A stretch of DNA of 64,000 bases from Glycomyces buryatensis (GCF_004912275.1 NZ_STGY01000066.1:105812-169811); one strand, 5' to 3'. Shown: positions 30,161 to 40,356, numbered from the stretch's first letter. Notes: generated by a model not told the origin, from the sequence alone. Program-made: numbers and translations.

Positions 30161-30730
30161 ATGGGCGCGATGCGGAAGGCAGGCGTTTGGCTCGGCCTCA
30201 TCGAAGACGAGGAGGACCGCGGCGGATACAACGCCTTTGAAGACAACGACGAATTCGCCGACGAGGAACCGGTCCGGGCTCGCGGCACCCAGCGCAACAC
30301 CGGCCGTCTCGGCCGCGGCAGTGACGACCGCAGCACCGTCCGTCAGCTCAATCGCGGCTCCGGCTCGGTCACCCCGCTGACGCGCGACAACCTCGCCTTG
30401 GCCGATCCCGCACCGGTGCGCCCGGTACCGTCGGAGGAGGAGTCCCCCACGAACTACCGGATCACCACCCTGCACCCCACCACCTACAACGAGGCGCGGA
30501 CCATCGGCGAGCGCTATCGTGACGGCACCCCCGTCATCATGAACCTCTCGGAGATGGAGGAGGCCGACGCCAAGCGTCTGGTCGACTTCGCCGCCGGGTT
30601 GATCTTCGGCACGAGGGGTTCGTTCGAGCGGGTGACGAATCGCGTGTTCTTGCTCTCCCCTCCTCATGTTCAGGTCACGGCTGAGGACAAGGCCAAAATC
30701 GCCGAGGGCGGGTTCTTCAACCAGTCGTGA
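30161..30730 (+). CDS. sepF: Cell division protein SepF
   Basis: 189 residues. The N-terminal amphipathic membrane-binding helix ([18 protein letters not shown]) is followed by an acidic, disordered linker and the SepF domain (about 95-180) with [25 protein letters not shown] and a conserved FLLSPP strand. It tethers FtsZ to the membrane in actinobacteria, which lack FtsA. GAGGAGGGAG precedes the ATG. Confidence 0.95.
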   Translation: MGAMRKAGVWLGLIEDEEDRGGYNAFEDNDEFADEEPVRARGTQRNTGRLGRGSDDRSTVRQLNRGSGSVTPLTRDNLALADPAPVRPVPSEEESPTNYRITTLHPTTYNEARTIGERYRDGTPVIMNLSEMEEADAKRLVDFAAGLIFGTRGSFERVTNRVFLLSPPHVQVTAEDKAKIAEGGFFNQS

Positions 30731-30749
30731 CTGAGGGATACTGCTGATC

Positions 30750-31043
30750 GTGAACCTGGCACTACAGCTGATCTATCTGGCGCTCTTCACCTTCTACCTG
30801 TTTCTGCTGGCTCGAATCGTCGGCAGTGTGGTGGTCCAATTCTCGCGGAGATGGGAGCCCGGCCCCCGGTCCGCGGCCCTGCTTGAGACCATCTTCAGCG
30901 TGACCGACCCTCCCCTGAAGGGGTTGAGGAAGGTGATACCGCCTCTCAGGCTTGGTACTGTATCGATTGATCTGGCGTTCCTGGCGCTGCTGCTGATCGT
31001 GTGGATCCTGATGGACTTCGTCGTCGCGGGGTGGATCAGCTAG
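30750..31043 (+). CDS. yggT: YggT-family membrane protein
   Basis: 97 residues with two hydrophobic segments flanking the YggT motif: [28 protein letters not shown] holds the conserved DPPL and RKVIPP parts. The function is not settled; the gene is a constant neighbour of sepF and divIVA. GTG start 20 nt after sepF. Confidence 0.9.
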   Translation: MNLALQLIYLALFTFYLFLLARIVGSVVVQFSRRWEPGPRSAALLETIFSVTDPPLKGLRKVIPPLRLGTVSIDLAFLALLLIVWILMDFVVAGWIS

Positions 31044-31125
31044 CAGCGATGGGAAGTGGTGCGAGACCCGGTTATGGTGTCGAGTGGCCCTGGCCGCCAG
31101 GCGAATAGCTGAGAAGGAGTTTCGA

Positions 31126-32070
31126 ATGCCGCTGACCCCAGCCGACGTTCACAACGTCACGTTCAAGAAACCCATGCTCGGAAAGCGCGGATACGACGAG
31201 GACGAGGTCGACGGTTTCCTCGATGAGGTGGAGCGAGAGCTCGCACGCCTCAGCGATGAGAACGGCGAGCTTCGGGCTCAGATCGAAAGCCTCCGCGCCG
31301 GTGCTCCCCCCGGAGCAGCCGATCACGCCGAGATGGCCGCAGTACTCGACCGAGTACAGCGGGAAAAGCACACGCTTGAGCAGCAACTGCAGGAGATCGA
31401 CGCCGAGCTGCACGAGACCCACCAGGCAATGGTGGGCGCGCAGCAGCAGGTGCAGCAGCTCCAGCAGCAGCCGCCGCCGCAGCAGCGCGCGCCCCAGCAG
31501 TCCGCGCCCGAGGGCGGCGGCGAGCAGGAGGCCCTGCGTCTGCTCATGGTCGCCCAGCGCACCGCTGACGAGCACCTGGAGGACTCGCGCCGCGAGGCCG
31601 ACCACCTGGTGTCCGAGGCCCAGCGCGAGGCCAAGCAGATGGTCTCCGAGGCGCAGCGCGAATCGCAGACCATGGTCACCGAGGCCCAGCGCGACTCCAA
31701 GGGCATGATGACCGAGGCTCAGCGTGAGGCCGAGATGATGGTGACCGAGGCCCGTTCGCAGGCCGAGGACCTCGTCGGTCAGGCCCGCGATAAGGCCGAG
31801 CGCCTGGAGATCGAGGCCGAGGCCGAGCGCCAACGCGTCATCGGACAGCTGGAGGACTCTCGGGCTTCGCTGCTGAAGAGCATCGAGGAGCTCAAGACCT
31901 TCGAGCGCGAGTACCGCACCCGCCTGAAGCTCTACCTGGAAAGCCAGCTTCGCGACCTCAACGGGCGTCAGGAGGTCTCCGAGGAGGAGGCCTTCGAGGA
32001 AGCCCCGCAGGTCGAGAACGAGCGCGCCGGTTCCCGATCCACCTTCGCCATGCCGGGCGGCCGAGGCTAG
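31126..32070 (+). CDS. wag31: DivIVA/Wag31 polar growth protein
   Basis: 314 residues. The N-terminal DivIVA lipid-binding domain ([20 protein letters not shown], then [15 protein letters not shown]) is followed by a coiled coil, a Gln/Pro-rich linker near 118-135 and a second long coiled coil. Within the second coil are six consecutive 11-residue repeats of the type [11 protein letters not shown] (about 165-230). It marks the cell poles and recruits wall synthesis in actinobacteria. The ATG follows GAAGGAG. It is the last gene of the cluster and is followed by a terminator. Confidence 0.95.
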   Translation: MPLTPADVHNVTFKKPMLGKRGYDEDEVDGFLDEVERELARLSDENGELRAQIESLRAGAPPGAADHAEMAAVLDRVQREKHTLEQQLQEIDAELHETHQAMVGAQQQVQQLQQQPPPQQRAPQQSAPEGGGEQEALRLLMVAQRTADEHLEDSRREADHLVSEAQREAKQMVSEAQRESQTMVTEAQRDSKGMMTEAQREAEMMVTEARSQAEDLVGQARDKAERLEIEAEAERQRVIGQLEDSRASLLKSIEELKTFEREYRTRLKLYLESQLRDLNGRQEVSEEEAFEEAPQVENERAGSRSTFAMPGGRG

Positions 32071-32119
32071 ACCCCTGCACTCCAGCCACCCCGGTTAGAC
32101 GACTGACCCAAGGCCCGCA

Positions 32120-32147
32120 GGCCCGCGACAAGCGACGCTTGCGGGCC
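32120..32147. terminator. Stem-loop terminator after wag31
   Basis: GGCCCGC pairs with GCGGGCC and an inner AAGC pairs with GCTT around a small loop. The rest of the 416-nt gap before the next gene shows no gene. I see only a second hairpin next to the following start. Confidence 0.6.
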
Positions 32148-32453
32148 GGCGGTCTATCGGCGGAAGGGTCGGGCGCCGGGTGACGGGTCTCGTGGGTCGC
32201 GCGGACTGCGCCGACCTCGTTGAGGCCCGTTTGAAATCGGGTTCCGGTAACCGTTCGAACGATGTCCGGATGAGGTCGATTACGGCTCGAATTCGGTCGG
32301 GCTGAACGGGTTTGCTCGTCTTAGGCCATAACCTGAACGCCGATCGTCTCGTTATGCATGTGTGAGCAGGTGGGGGCCCTATGCCCCTGCCCGATCCACC
32401 ACTATGCGTAGCGAAGACGCGGCCCGCTCTGGTCGCGAAGGACCGCGCGGGGG

Positions 32454-32478
32454 CCCTTCCCCTCGCGCTGGGGAAGGG
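32454..32478 (+). promoter_or_regulatory. Hairpin covering the ribosome-binding site of the next gene
   Basis: CCCTTCCCC pairs perfectly with GGGGAAGGG across a 7-nt loop. The right arm is the purine-rich Shine-Dalgarno region of the gene starting at 32487, so folding would block initiation. Confidence 0.45.
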
Positions 32479-32486
32479 GACTCGAC

Positions 32487-33131
32487 GTGATCGTCAGCAG
32501 CCTGCTGATCCTCGTCACTGCGGCGGTCTTGCTGGTCACGGGCATGATCACCGGCAACAACCATTTGTTGTACTCGTCGATCGCGGCGAGCTCGGCGGCC
32601 GGAATCGCGCTCTATGTCGGGGCCAGTGCCCGCGCCAGGCGGCGCCCGAGTGTGTATGTCCGTCCGCCGGCGGTGGACGACACCCAGGAATTGAAACGGG
32701 TCAGGCTGGATGACACCCCGACCACCGAGATGCCATTGCTCGAAGGCAAGGCCTTCGAGCCGACCGACTATGTCGTGGACCGCGACCCCGAGCTCAGGTT
32801 CGAGGACGTGCCGCCGCGGCAGACCCGGGGTTCCACCGCCGGGAACTCGGCGCGCGATGCCGCCGCCGCTCGGGCGGCCGCGGCGGATGCGCAGAACGAA
32901 CCGACCGAGCAGCGCATGTCGACGATCGAGGCGTCCGCGCTCATGCGGCTGGATACCCACGTGGCCGTCGTTGACGGCCGCCCCCGGTTCCACCACACCG
33001 CGTGCGTCCATCTGGTGGGCCGGGAGCACGAACCGCTGCCGGTGGCCGAGGCCCTGGAATTGGGGTTCTCGCCATGCGGCATGTGCGAGCCGGCCTCGCG
33101 CCTCCTGATGGTTCCGCTGGCGCGGAGCTGA
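32487..33131 (+). CDS. Membrane protein with a C-terminal His/Cys domain
   Basis: 214 residues. Two N-terminal membrane helices (about 3-21 and 27-46), an acidic/Ala-rich disordered middle, and a compact C-terminal domain (about 155-205) with VVDGRPRFHHTACVHL and GFSPCGMCEP. The His-Cys and CxxC spacing suggests a small metal-binding domain. Similar proteins occur next to divIVA in other actinobacteria, with no known function. Confidence 0.8.
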   Translation: MIVSSLLILVTAAVLLVTGMITGNNHLLYSSIAASSAAGIALYVGASARARRRPSVYVRPPAVDDTQELKRVRLDDTPTTEMPLLEGKAFEPTDYVVDRDPELRFEDVPPRQTRGSTAGNSARDAAAARAAAADAQNEPTEQRMSTIEASALMRLDTHVAVVDGRPRFHHTACVHLVGREHEPLPVAEALELGFSPCGMCEPASRLLMVPLARS

Positions 33132-33147
33132 CCGGATTTCACAGTGA

Positions 33148-33180
33148 CGGGCCCGTCGAACCGAGGGTTCGGCGGGCCCG
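33148..33180. terminator. Rho-independent terminator
   Basis: A 15-bp stem (CGGGCCCGTCGAACC with GGTTCGGCGGGCCCG, one G-T wobble) with a GAG loop. It lies 16 nt after the stop of the membrane-protein gene and is followed by a short T-rich run. Confidence 0.8.
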
Positions 33181-33276
33181 CCGTGTTTGGGTGTCTTCCG
33201 GCCCGATGTCCGTTATCCCGGAGCACTCGATTCACCGACTATCCACGGACAGTTCGGATTCAAGTTCTTCAAGTAA

Positions 33277-33305
33277 TTGACCAGGTTGCAGGTCTTGCGT
33301 ATCCT
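33277..33305 (+). promoter_or_regulatory. SigA-like promoter in the dksA-like leader
   Basis: TTGACC, 17 nt, then TATCCT, in a conspicuously A/T-rich patch. It would give a leader of about 210 nt before the next start at 33523. The rest of 33181-33522 holds no convincing gene. Confidence 0.5.
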
Positions 33306-33522
33306 GTGTGCTTAATTGCGCGGTCGGTACCCGTCTCGACGGACCCATCCGCGCATTGTCCTCGTCTTGACGAGGTGTCATAAAGTACGCGATTTCGGGA
33401 GCCGCGATGTCGAACGCCGGGGCCTTGGCCTTGAACCGGGCTGGGAAGTGCGTGCGTGCGTGGTCGCCGGCCGCCCTGAACCGTGTGGAACCAGACCCGA
33501 CCCACCCCTCCAGAGGCGTGTC

Positions 33523-34134
33523 ATGAGTACAGCCAGGAAATCTCAGAGCTCCGCCGCCAAGAAGGCGGCCAAGAAGACGGCGAAGAAGACCGCCGTCAAG
33601 AAGGCAGCGCCCGAGAGCGGGGTGAAGGCGACCGTCAAGAAGGCCACCGCCAAGAAGACGGCCGCGAAGAAGGCGACCAAACCGGCCGCGAAGAAGACCA
33701 CGGCCAAGAAGGCCGTGTCGAAGGCGGTGCCAGAACAGGCACCCGAGCCGTCGCCCGTGGCCGAACAGATCCGGACCGAGGCCGAGCAGTCGGAACTGCG
33801 TTCGGCCCTGAAGGAGCGGCTGGACGAACTGGTCGAGGAGCAGCAGCGCTTCGTCGACTCGATCGCCATGGCCCAGCGCGAACGGCTGTCGGACACGGCC
33901 GGCGACGACCAGGTCGACTCGGGCACCAAGACCGTCGAACACGAGCACGAGGTCACGGTCGCCAATTCGCTCTCGGAGCGGATCCTTCAGGTCAGCCATG
34001 CCCTCGAGCGGCTGGACGAGGGGGACTATGGCGTCTGTGAGAAGTGCGGTAAACCCATCCCGGCGGCGCGTCTGGCCGCCTTCCCGTCGGCTACCCTCTG
34101 CGTCAGTTGCAAACAGCTGGAGGAACGACGCTGA
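33523..34134 (+). CDS. TraR/DksA-type zinc-finger protein with a lysine/alanine-rich tail
   Basis: 203 residues. The first 70 are almost only Lys, Ala and Thr in AKKTAKK-like repeats, like histone H1-type tails. The rest is a DksA-like coiled coil (about 85-160) and a C4 zinc finger (CEKCGKPIP, then CVSCKQ, spacing 2-17-2). DksA proteins enter the RNA polymerase secondary channel; the basic tail could bind DNA. The ATG at 33523 follows GAGG. The 3' end overlaps lspA. Confidence 0.9.
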   Translation: MSTARKSQSSAAKKAAKKTAKKTAVKKAAPESGVKATVKKATAKKTAAKKATKPAAKKTTAKKAVSKAVPEQAPEPSPVAEQIRTEAEQSELRSALKERLDELVEEQQRFVDSIAMAQRERLSDTAGDDQVDSGTKTVEHEHEVTVANSLSERILQVSHALERLDEGDYGVCEKCGKPIPAARLAAFPSATLCVSCKQLEERR

Positions 34135-34772
34135 GCGAGGACACGCAGCCCGACACCACTGAAACCGGTGATTCGGTGCCCGATACCGACCCGACCGATC
34201 GCACACCTGTTCAGGAGCGCCCTCGCAGGCGTGGACTGGTGCTGGCCGCCTACCTGATCGCGGCCTTCGCGATCGTGCTGGACCAGGTGGTGAAGGCCTG
34301 GGCCGTCAATAATCTGGATCCGGACGACCCGGAGCGAATTCTCGGCGGGCTGGTCTACCTGAGCCTGACGTGGAATCCGGGCGCGGCGTTCAGCATCGCG
34401 ACCGACTACACGTGGGTGCTGGCGATCATCGCCACGGCGGTGGTCGTCTTCCTGATCGTCCTGGCGCGCAAGATTCTCTATCCGGCCTGGTCGATCGCGA
34501 TCGGCCTGGTGCTGGGCGGCGCCGCGGGGAACCTGATCGACCGGTTCTTCCGCTCGCCGTCGGACGTCTCCAGTCCACTCGACGGAAACCTGGGGCAGGG
34601 CCATGTGGTCGACTACATCAGCGTGTTCCAGCCCTACGGCGAAGTGTTCGCGATCTTCAACCTGGCCGATTCCGCGCTGTGCTGCGGCGTGGTGCTGATC
34701 GTGCTGCTCGAACTCACCGGGCACGGCTTCTCGCCGGAATCCCGCAGACCCAAGTCGGAGCAGAGCGAATGA
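34131..34772 (+). CDS. lspA: Lipoprotein signal peptidase
   Basis: This membrane aspartic peptidase cleaves prolipoprotein signal peptides. It has an acidic cytoplasmic N-terminus and four helices. The catalytic aspartates lie in GNLIDRFF and FNLADSAL, and the family motif WNPGAAFSI is present. Start choice is unusual. GGAGGA lies 5 nt upstream of a CTG at 34131, whose TGA overlap with the dksA-like stop looks like a coupled start; no ATG or GTG is available nearby. A TTG at 34107 is the alternative. Its end overlaps the next gene as ATGA. Confidence 0.9.
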   Translation: MSEDTQPDTTETGDSVPDTDPTDRTPVQERPRRRGLVLAAYLIAAFAIVLDQVVKAWAVNNLDPDDPERILGGLVYLSLTWNPGAAFSIATDYTWVLAIIATAVVVFLIVLARKILYPAWSIAIGLVLGGAAGNLIDRFFRSPSDVSSPLDGNLGQGHVVDYISVFQPYGEVFAIFNLADSALCCGVVLIVLLELTGHGFSPESRRPKSEQSE

Positions 34773-35728
34773 GCGACCTCGCGGGTGCGCGCCAGACACG
34801 TTCGGTGCCGGTCCCTGAGGGCTTCGAGGGCCAGCGGGTCGACCAGGTCGTCTCGCGGATGCTGGGACTGTCGCGCACCGTCGCGGCGGAGCTGGTGGCC
34901 GACGGCGACGTGACCGTGGACGGGCGGGTCTGCCGGACCAAGTCCGAGCGGGTCAGCGCCGGCTCGTGGATCGAAGTGGTGCTCCCGCCGCCGCCGGAGG
35001 ACGTGCGGGCGGCCGTGGCCGCGGCCGAACCGGTGGAGGGCCTGGATGTGGTCTTCACCGACGACGACATCGTCGTGGTGAGCAAGCCGGTCGGCGTCGC
35101 AGCGCACCCCAGTCCGGGCTGGACGGGCCCGACCGTGACCGGCGGGCTGGCGGCGGCCGGACACCGGCTCTCCAGCTACGGTCCCGATGAGCGGCAGGGG
35201 ATCGTGCACCGCCTCGACGTGGGCACCTCGGGGCTCATGGTGGTCGCCAAGAGCGAGCGGGCCTATACGGAGCTCAAACGCGCCTTCAAGGAACGCCGAG
35301 TGTCCAAACGGTACCGTGCTGTGGCTCAGGGACACCCTGATCCGTTGTCGGGCACTGTGGATGCTCCGATCGGGCGGCACCCGCGCCACGACTACAAGTG
35401 GGCCGTGGTGGCCGACGGCAAACCGAGCATCACCCATTACGACACGATCGAGGTATTTCCGGGCGCGTCCCTGATGGACCTCGGACTTGAGACCGGACGC
35501 ACCCACCAGATCCGGGTGCACTTCGCCGCGCTGGGCCATCCGCTGGCCGGCGACCTGACCTACGGCGCGGACCCGAAACTGGCGGAGAAACTGGGCCTGA
35601 CCAGGCAATGGCTGCACGCGTACCGCCTGGAGTTCGTGCATCCGGGGACCGGCCGCACGGTCACCTTCGAGAGTGAATACCCCGAGGATCTGGACTTGGC
35701 ACTGGCGCGGTTGCGGGCCGAGCAATGA
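34769..35728 (+). CDS. RluA/RluD-family 23S rRNA pseudouridine synthase
   Basis: 319 residues. An N-terminal S4 RNA-binding domain ([24 protein letters not shown]) precedes the catalytic domain. The active-site motif is [15 protein letters not shown] with the catalytic Asp; [21 protein letters not shown] is the second family motif. It converts uridines to pseudouridine, most likely in helix 69 or a similar rRNA site. lspA-rluD is a standard gene pair and here overlaps by four bases. Confidence 0.93.
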   Translation: MSDLAGARQTRSVPVPEGFEGQRVDQVVSRMLGLSRTVAAELVADGDVTVDGRVCRTKSERVSAGSWIEVVLPPPPEDVRAAVAAAEPVEGLDVVFTDDDIVVVSKPVGVAAHPSPGWTGPTVTGGLAAAGHRLSSYGPDERQGIVHRLDVGTSGLMVVAKSERAYTELKRAFKERRVSKRYRAVAQGHPDPLSGTVDAPIGRHPRHDYKWAVVADGKPSITHYDTIEVFPGASLMDLGLETGRTHQIRVHFAALGHPLAGDLTYGADPKLAEKLGLTRQWLHAYRLEFVHPGTGRTVTFESEYPEDLDLALARLRAEQ

Positions 35729-35917
35729 GAAGCCACTAGACTGCACTGGAGGGTCGGCGCGATGATGCGTTCGACGTAATGCACGCCTCACCCGCGAGTC
35801 GGCGCGGCCCGCGATTCGAGGCGGGCCTTGAGAAAACGTTGTGTTCTAATAGTCGCGGGTGGTAGTTGATTCCGGTCGGGTAGGCGCAAATTTATCCTGG
35901 CCGAGAGGAGGTCTCGT

Positions 35918-37030
35918 GTGAGCTCACCCGAAGCTTGGAGCAGTGAAAAAGCCGATTCAGGGTCCCGGTGGCGGAACCTGCTGGGTCGGCGCGGGCGCGG
36001 TAGCGCCCAGCAGACCGAAGCACCGCCGCCGCGAGAGCCGCATCCCTCTTCCCCGCCGCCGGCGCAGCCGTACAACTCGGTACCGACGGCGGGCCGCCGT
36101 CCGGGACCGCAGCAGATGCCCACCCAGACGCCGCCGAGCACGACGCAGATACGAAGGCCGCCCCAGCAGCAGGGACTGCCGCCGCAGCCGCCACCGCCGC
36201 CGCCGCGCCAGCAGCCTCCCCCGACGACCGCCCCGAACCCGGCCACGATCCAGCGGCTCCGCCGCGACCTGGGCCGCAGCAAGGTCGTGGCGTTCATCAA
36301 CCCCAAGGGCGGGGTGCACAAGACCACCGCCACGGTTCTGGCGTCGGCGGCGATGGGCGCCGCCCGCAACGGCGGCGTCATCGCCTGGGACGACAACGAA
36401 CTGCGCGGCACCCTGGGCCTGCGCGCGGGTTCGGCCCGCCACGGCCGCACCATTCGCCACCTCGTCGAGCACCTCGACCAGGTCGAGGCCGCCGGCGTGC
36501 ACCTGCCCGAGCACCTGGACGAGTTCCTGCGCCACTCCTCCGAGGGCACCTTCGACGTGCTCGCCGGGGACGAGGACCCCAAGCTGCAGCGCCAGCTCGA
36601 CCCGACCACGGTCCTGCGGGTGCTCGACATCCTCACCCGCACCCACCAGATCGTCTGCATCGACACCGGCAACAATGTCGAGTCGCAGAACTGGCGCACC
36701 GTCGTCGGCAACGTCGACCGGCTGGTCGTCACCACCGTCCCCCGCGAAGACGCCGCGTTCTCGGCCGACTGGATGCTGGACCTGTTGGAGGAGAACGGCT
36801 ACGGCGAGCTGGTCCGCAATGCGGTCACGCTCCTGTCCATGCCCACTCCGAACGCCGGACCGCTGCTCACCGACCTCCAACGCCACTTCGGCACCCGCAC
36901 CCGCGCCTGCGCCGTGGTGCCCTACGACCCGGCGCTCGAAGCGGGCTCCAAGATCGAGTTCTCCGCGCTCCGCCCGGACACCCGCGTCGCCTGGTTCGAG
37001 GCCGCTGCCACCATTGTCGACGGCCTCTGA
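35918..37030 (+). CDS. MinD/ParA-like ATPase with a proline-rich N-terminus
   Basis: 370 residues. Residues 1-110 are disordered and rich in Pro and Gln. The ATPase domain begins KVVAFINPKGGVHKTT, a deviant Walker A with His replacing the usual Gly before Lys. It continues with GGVIAWDDNE, IVCIDTGNN (Walker B-like) and LVVTTVPRED. Similar proteins with proline-rich heads occur in actinobacteria near type VII secretion loci (EspI-like) or alone. Nothing of that system is nearby. GAGAGGAGG precedes the GTG. Confidence 0.8.
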   Translation: MSSPEAWSSEKADSGSRWRNLLGRRGRGSAQQTEAPPPREPHPSSPPPAQPYNSVPTAGRRPGPQQMPTQTPPSTTQIRRPPQQQGLPPQPPPPPPRQQPPPTTAPNPATIQRLRRDLGRSKVVAFINPKGGVHKTTATVLASAAMGAARNGGVIAWDDNELRGTLGLRAGSARHGRTIRHLVEHLDQVEAAGVHLPEHLDEFLRHSSEGTFDVLAGDEDPKLQRQLDPTTVLRVLDILTRTHQIVCIDTGNNVESQNWRTVVGNVDRLVVTTVPREDAAFSADWMLDLLEENGYGELVRNAVTLLSMPTPNAGPLLTDLQRHFGTRTRACAVVPYDPALEAGSKIEFSALRPDTRVAWFEAAATIVDGL

Positions 37031-37132
37031 GGTCCCTGTACGGGGCTTTTGTCCGAACTGTCCCGGCCCGCGCCAGTGCGCGACTCGTGTGCCCGGAATC
37101 GGCGCTGGCATGCCTGTGGCAGGATCGCAGGC

Positions 37133-37900
37133 GTGACAGACGACGCCGAACAAGCAGCCGCAGCTGAACCAGTTGGTGACTTCCAGCACTCGGACCAGCA
37201 GAGCGCGGACCAGCAGGGCGCGGGCGTCGCCGAGCCGCAGGGGGCCCGCGTCGCCGGAGCACCCGTCGAAGGCGAAGAGCCGACCCCGAAGCAGGGCCGC
37301 ACCGAACGCGACGGCGAGCGGACCCTCGGGCGCGACCTCCTCGCGGCCAGCGTCCTCGCGGTGGTGCTGACCGCGCTCGGGTTCCCCTACGCGATGCTGT
37401 GGCAGATCATCACGCCGCGGGTCGAGTACGTGACCGTCGAGGGCGGCTGGTCCGGCGTCGTAAGCCACGACGACCGCTTCGTCGAGGGCGACCTGATGTT
37501 CGCCGGCCTCGGCCTCGTCCTGGGCATCCTCGCCGCGATCATGGCCTGGTCGGTCATGCGCGAGCGGCGCGGCCCGATCGTGATGCTGGGCCTCGTCATC
37601 GGCTCCATCGCCTGCCAGGTCGTGGCCTGGCGCATCGGCCTCCACGAATGGGAGTCCTTCTGGGAGGCCATCGCGCGCGCCCCCATCGGCGTGCACATGT
37701 GGCGCCCGCCCTCGGTCCTGTTCGTCAACCTCGACCCCGCCGCGGCCTGGGACGACCTCATGGTCGGGCATTTCACAGCCGCGCTCGCCAACCTCCAGCT
37801 CGGCGCGCTCGCCGTCATGGCCCTGGCCGCCGTCTTCACTTACACCGTTTCCGCAGGTTGGTCACGTCGGTCCAACCTTCGGTCACACGTTCCCGAATAG
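37133..37900 (+). CDS. Membrane protein upstream of the histidine operon
   Basis: 255 residues. An acidic, Gln/Ala-rich cytoplasmic head of about 65 residues is followed by four membrane helices (about 70-92, 122-143, 152-170 and 222-243). The extracellular loop carries WRPPSVLFVNLDPAAAWDD. It resembles DUF2567-like actinobacterial membrane proteins that sit near hisD, but I am not sure of the family. The GTG at 37133 fits a leaderless start. Confidence 0.75.
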   Translation: MTDDAEQAAAAEPVGDFQHSDQQSADQQGAGVAEPQGARVAGAPVEGEEPTPKQGRTERDGERTLGRDLLAASVLAVVLTALGFPYAMLWQIITPRVEYVTVEGGWSGVVSHDDRFVEGDLMFAGLGLVLGILAAIMAWSVMRERRGPIVMLGLVIGSIACQVVAWRIGLHEWESFWEAIARAPIGVHMWRPPSVLFVNLDPAAAWDDLMVGHFTAALANLQLGALAVMALAAVFTYTVSAGWSRRSNLRSHVPE

Positions 37901-37945
37901 CGGTATGGGCTTCGCCCCTCGGATCGCGCCCATTACGCTTATAGC

Positions 37946-39256
37946 GTGCTCAGACGCATTGATCTATCAGGAGATGTAGCCCGTTACTCGGCCCGCGCAC
38001 TGCGCGAGCTGCTGCCGCGCGCCGCGTTCGACGTGAACGCCGCCCTGCGGGAGATCCAGCCGCTGCTGGACGACATCGCCCACCGCGGCACCCCCGCAGT
38101 GGTCGAGGCCGTCGAGCGGTTCGACGGCGTGCATCTGGAGCACCTGCGTGTCCCGGAGTCCGCGATCAAGGCCGCCGTCGAAGACCTCGACCCGGACCTG
38201 CGCCGCGCCTACCAGACCTCAATCGACCGGGTCCGCAAGGCCCACGAGGCCCAGCGCCTCCCCGAGGTCGTCACCGAAGTCGCCCCCGGCGGCACCGTCA
38301 CCGAACGGTACGTGCCCGTGGGCCGCGTCGGCCTGTACGCGCCCGGCGGCCTCGCCGTGCTCGCCTCCTCGGTCATCATGAACGTCGTCCCCGCCCAGAT
38401 CGCCGGGGTCGAGTCGATCGCTCTCGCCAGCCCCGCACAGAAGAACAGCGGGGGCTTCCCTGACCGCGGCATCCTCGCCGTCGCCGGAATGCTCGGCATC
38501 GACGAGGTCTACGCCGTCGGCGGACCCACCGCGATCGGCATGTTCGCCTACGGCACCGATGAGTGCGAGGCGGTCGACATGATCACCGGACCCGGCAATA
38601 TCTACGTCACCGCCGCCAAACGCGCCGTGCGCGGCCTGGTCGGCATCGACGCCGAGGCCGGCACGACCGAGATCGCCGTCGTCGCCGACAACACCGCCGA
38701 CCCGGCCCACGTCGCCGTCGACCTCATCAGCCAGGCCGAGCACGACCCGGCCGCCGCCAGCGTCCTCATCACCGACTCGGACTCCCTGGCCGACGCGGTC
38801 GACATCGAGCTGGAAGAGCGCGTCCCGGCCACCCGCCACGCCGGTCGCATCGCGACCGCGTTGGCGGGGGAGCAGTCCGGGACGATCCTGGTCGCGGACA
38901 TGGAAGAGGCCGTCGCGGTCGCCGACGCCTACTCCGCGGAGCACCTGGAGATCCAGTGCACCGACGCGAGCGAGATCGCCGGCCGCATCCGCAATGCCGG
39001 GGCGATCTTTGTCGGCGCCTACTCGCCGGTCTCCCTCGGCGACTACTGCGCCGGGTCGAACCACGTGCTGCCCACCGGCGGGTGCGCGCGGCACTCGGCC
39101 GGGCTGAGTGTCCACACGTTCCTGCGCGGCATGCACATCATCGACTACACGCGAAGCGCCCTGGAGGCCGTCGCCGAGGACGTCGTGAACTTCGCGATCT
39201 CCGAGGACCTGCCCAGCCACGGCGAAGCGGTCTCCGCGCGATTCGAGGCCCGATGA
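37946..39256 (+). CDS. hisD: Histidinol dehydrogenase
   Basis: This 436-residue zinc enzyme oxidises histidinol to histidine with NAD+, the last two steps of the pathway. It contains [38 protein letters not shown], the SAEHLEIQ motif with the catalytic Glu-His pair, zinc ligands in [19 protein letters not shown] and SHGEAV. TTATAGC lies just before the GTG and no Shine-Dalgarno is seen, so it is probably leaderless. First gene of the his operon; hisC overlaps by four bases. Confidence 0.97.
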   Translation: MLRRIDLSGDVARYSARALRELLPRAAFDVNAALREIQPLLDDIAHRGTPAVVEAVERFDGVHLEHLRVPESAIKAAVEDLDPDLRRAYQTSIDRVRKAHEAQRLPEVVTEVAPGGTVTERYVPVGRVGLYAPGGLAVLASSVIMNVVPAQIAGVESIALASPAQKNSGGFPDRGILAVAGMLGIDEVYAVGGPTAIGMFAYGTDECEAVDMITGPGNIYVTAAKRAVRGLVGIDAEAGTTEIAVVADNTADPAHVAVDLISQAEHDPAAASVLITDSDSLADAVDIELEERVPATRHAGRIATALAGEQSGTILVADMEEAVAVADAYSAEHLEIQCTDASEIAGRIRNAGAIFVGAYSPVSLGDYCAGSNHVLPTGGCARHSAGLSVHTFLRGMHIIDYTRSALEAVAEDVVNFAISEDLPSHGEAVSARFEAR

Positions 39257-40356
39257 GCGAGATCGAGGACCTGCTGCGCGAAGACCTGCGTGGGCAGACC
39301 GCCTACGGCGCGCCGCAGCTGGACGTGCCGGTGCAGCTGAACACCAACGAGAACGCCTTCGCGATCCCCGACGACGTCGCCGCCGTCATCGAGGAGTACA
39401 TATCCCGCGAGATCCGCGGGCTCAACCGCTACCCCGACCGCGACGCCCTGGCCCTGCGGGAGGACCTCGCCGCCTATCTGGGCCACGGACTGACCCCGTC
39501 CCAGGTGTGGGCCGCCAACGGCTCCAACGAGATCCTGCAGCAGCTGCTCCAGGCCTTCGGCGGACCCGGGCGCACCGTGCTGGGCTTCATGCCCTCGTAC
39601 TCGATGCACCCCCTGCTCGCGCGCGGCACCGGCACCAACTTCGTGGACGCCCTCCGCGACGCCGACTACACGCTCAGCCCCGGCCACGTGGGCTGGGCGA
39701 TCGAGGCGCACGACCCCGACCTGGTCTTCCTCGTCTCGCCGAACAACCCGACCGGGACCGCACTCGACCCCGCCGTCGTCGACGCCGCCTACGAGGCCTC
39801 CCGCGGCATCGTCGTCGTGGACGAGGCCTACGCCGAGTTCGCCCGAGACGCCTCCTCGACCGCCTTGGGGCGCTTGGAAGGCCGACCGAGGCTCGTCGTC
39901 ACGCGCACCATGAGCAAGGCCTTCGCCTTCGCCGGCGCCCGCGTCGGCTACCTCGCCGCCGACGCCGAACTGATCGAGAAGCTGCTGCTGGTGCGCCTGC
40001 CGTACCACCTGTCGAGCCTCACCCAGGCCGCCGCGCGCGGCGCCCTCGCCTGCGCCCCCCAGCTCCAGGCCGAGGTCGACGAGCTCAAGCACCAGCGGGA
40101 CCGGATCGTCAAGAACCTGCGCGCCAAGGGACTGCCAGTGGCCGACTCCGACGCGAACTTCGTCCTCGTCGGCGGCCTGGTCGACGCCGCTGCCGTCTGG
40201 AAGGCCGTCCTCGACCAGGGCGTCCTCGTCCGCGACGTCGGACTGCCCGGCCGCCTGCGCATCACCGCCGGCACCGAAGAGGAGACCACGGCGCTCCTCG
40301 ACGCCTTCGAGATCGTCATGAAGCAAGAACCGTCATTGTTCGAGGAGAGCAAGTGA
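39253..40356 (+). CDS. hisC: Histidinol-phosphate aminotransferase
   Basis: This 367-residue class I/II PLP aminotransferase carries out the seventh step of histidine synthesis. [40 protein letters not shown] and the PLP-lysine motif [17 protein letters not shown] are present. It starts by ATGA overlap with hisD and ends by GTGA overlap with hisB. Confidence 0.96.
   Translation: MSEIEDLLREDLRGQTAYGAPQLDVPVQLNTNENAFAIPDDVAAVIEEYISREIRGLNRYPDRDALALREDLAAYLGHGLTPSQVWAANGSNEILQQLLQAFGGPGRTVLGFMPSYSMHPLLARGTGTNFVDALRDADYTLSPGHVGWAIEAHDPDLVFLVSPNNPTGTALDPAVVDAAYEASRGIVVVDEAYAEFARDASSTALGRLEGRPRLVVTRTMSKAFAFAGARVGYLAADAELIEKLLLVRLPYHLSSLTQAAARGALACAPQLQAEVDELKHQRDRIVKNLRAKGLPVADSDANFVLVGGLVDAAAVWKAVLDQGVLVRDVGLPGRLRITAGTEEETTALLDAFEIVMKQEPSLFEESK

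Noticed and set aside
35729..35917. tRNA or small RNA gene between the pseudouridine synthase and the MinD-like gene
   Set aside because: No cloverleaf, no conserved T-loop sequence; only promoter-like A/T patches are visible.
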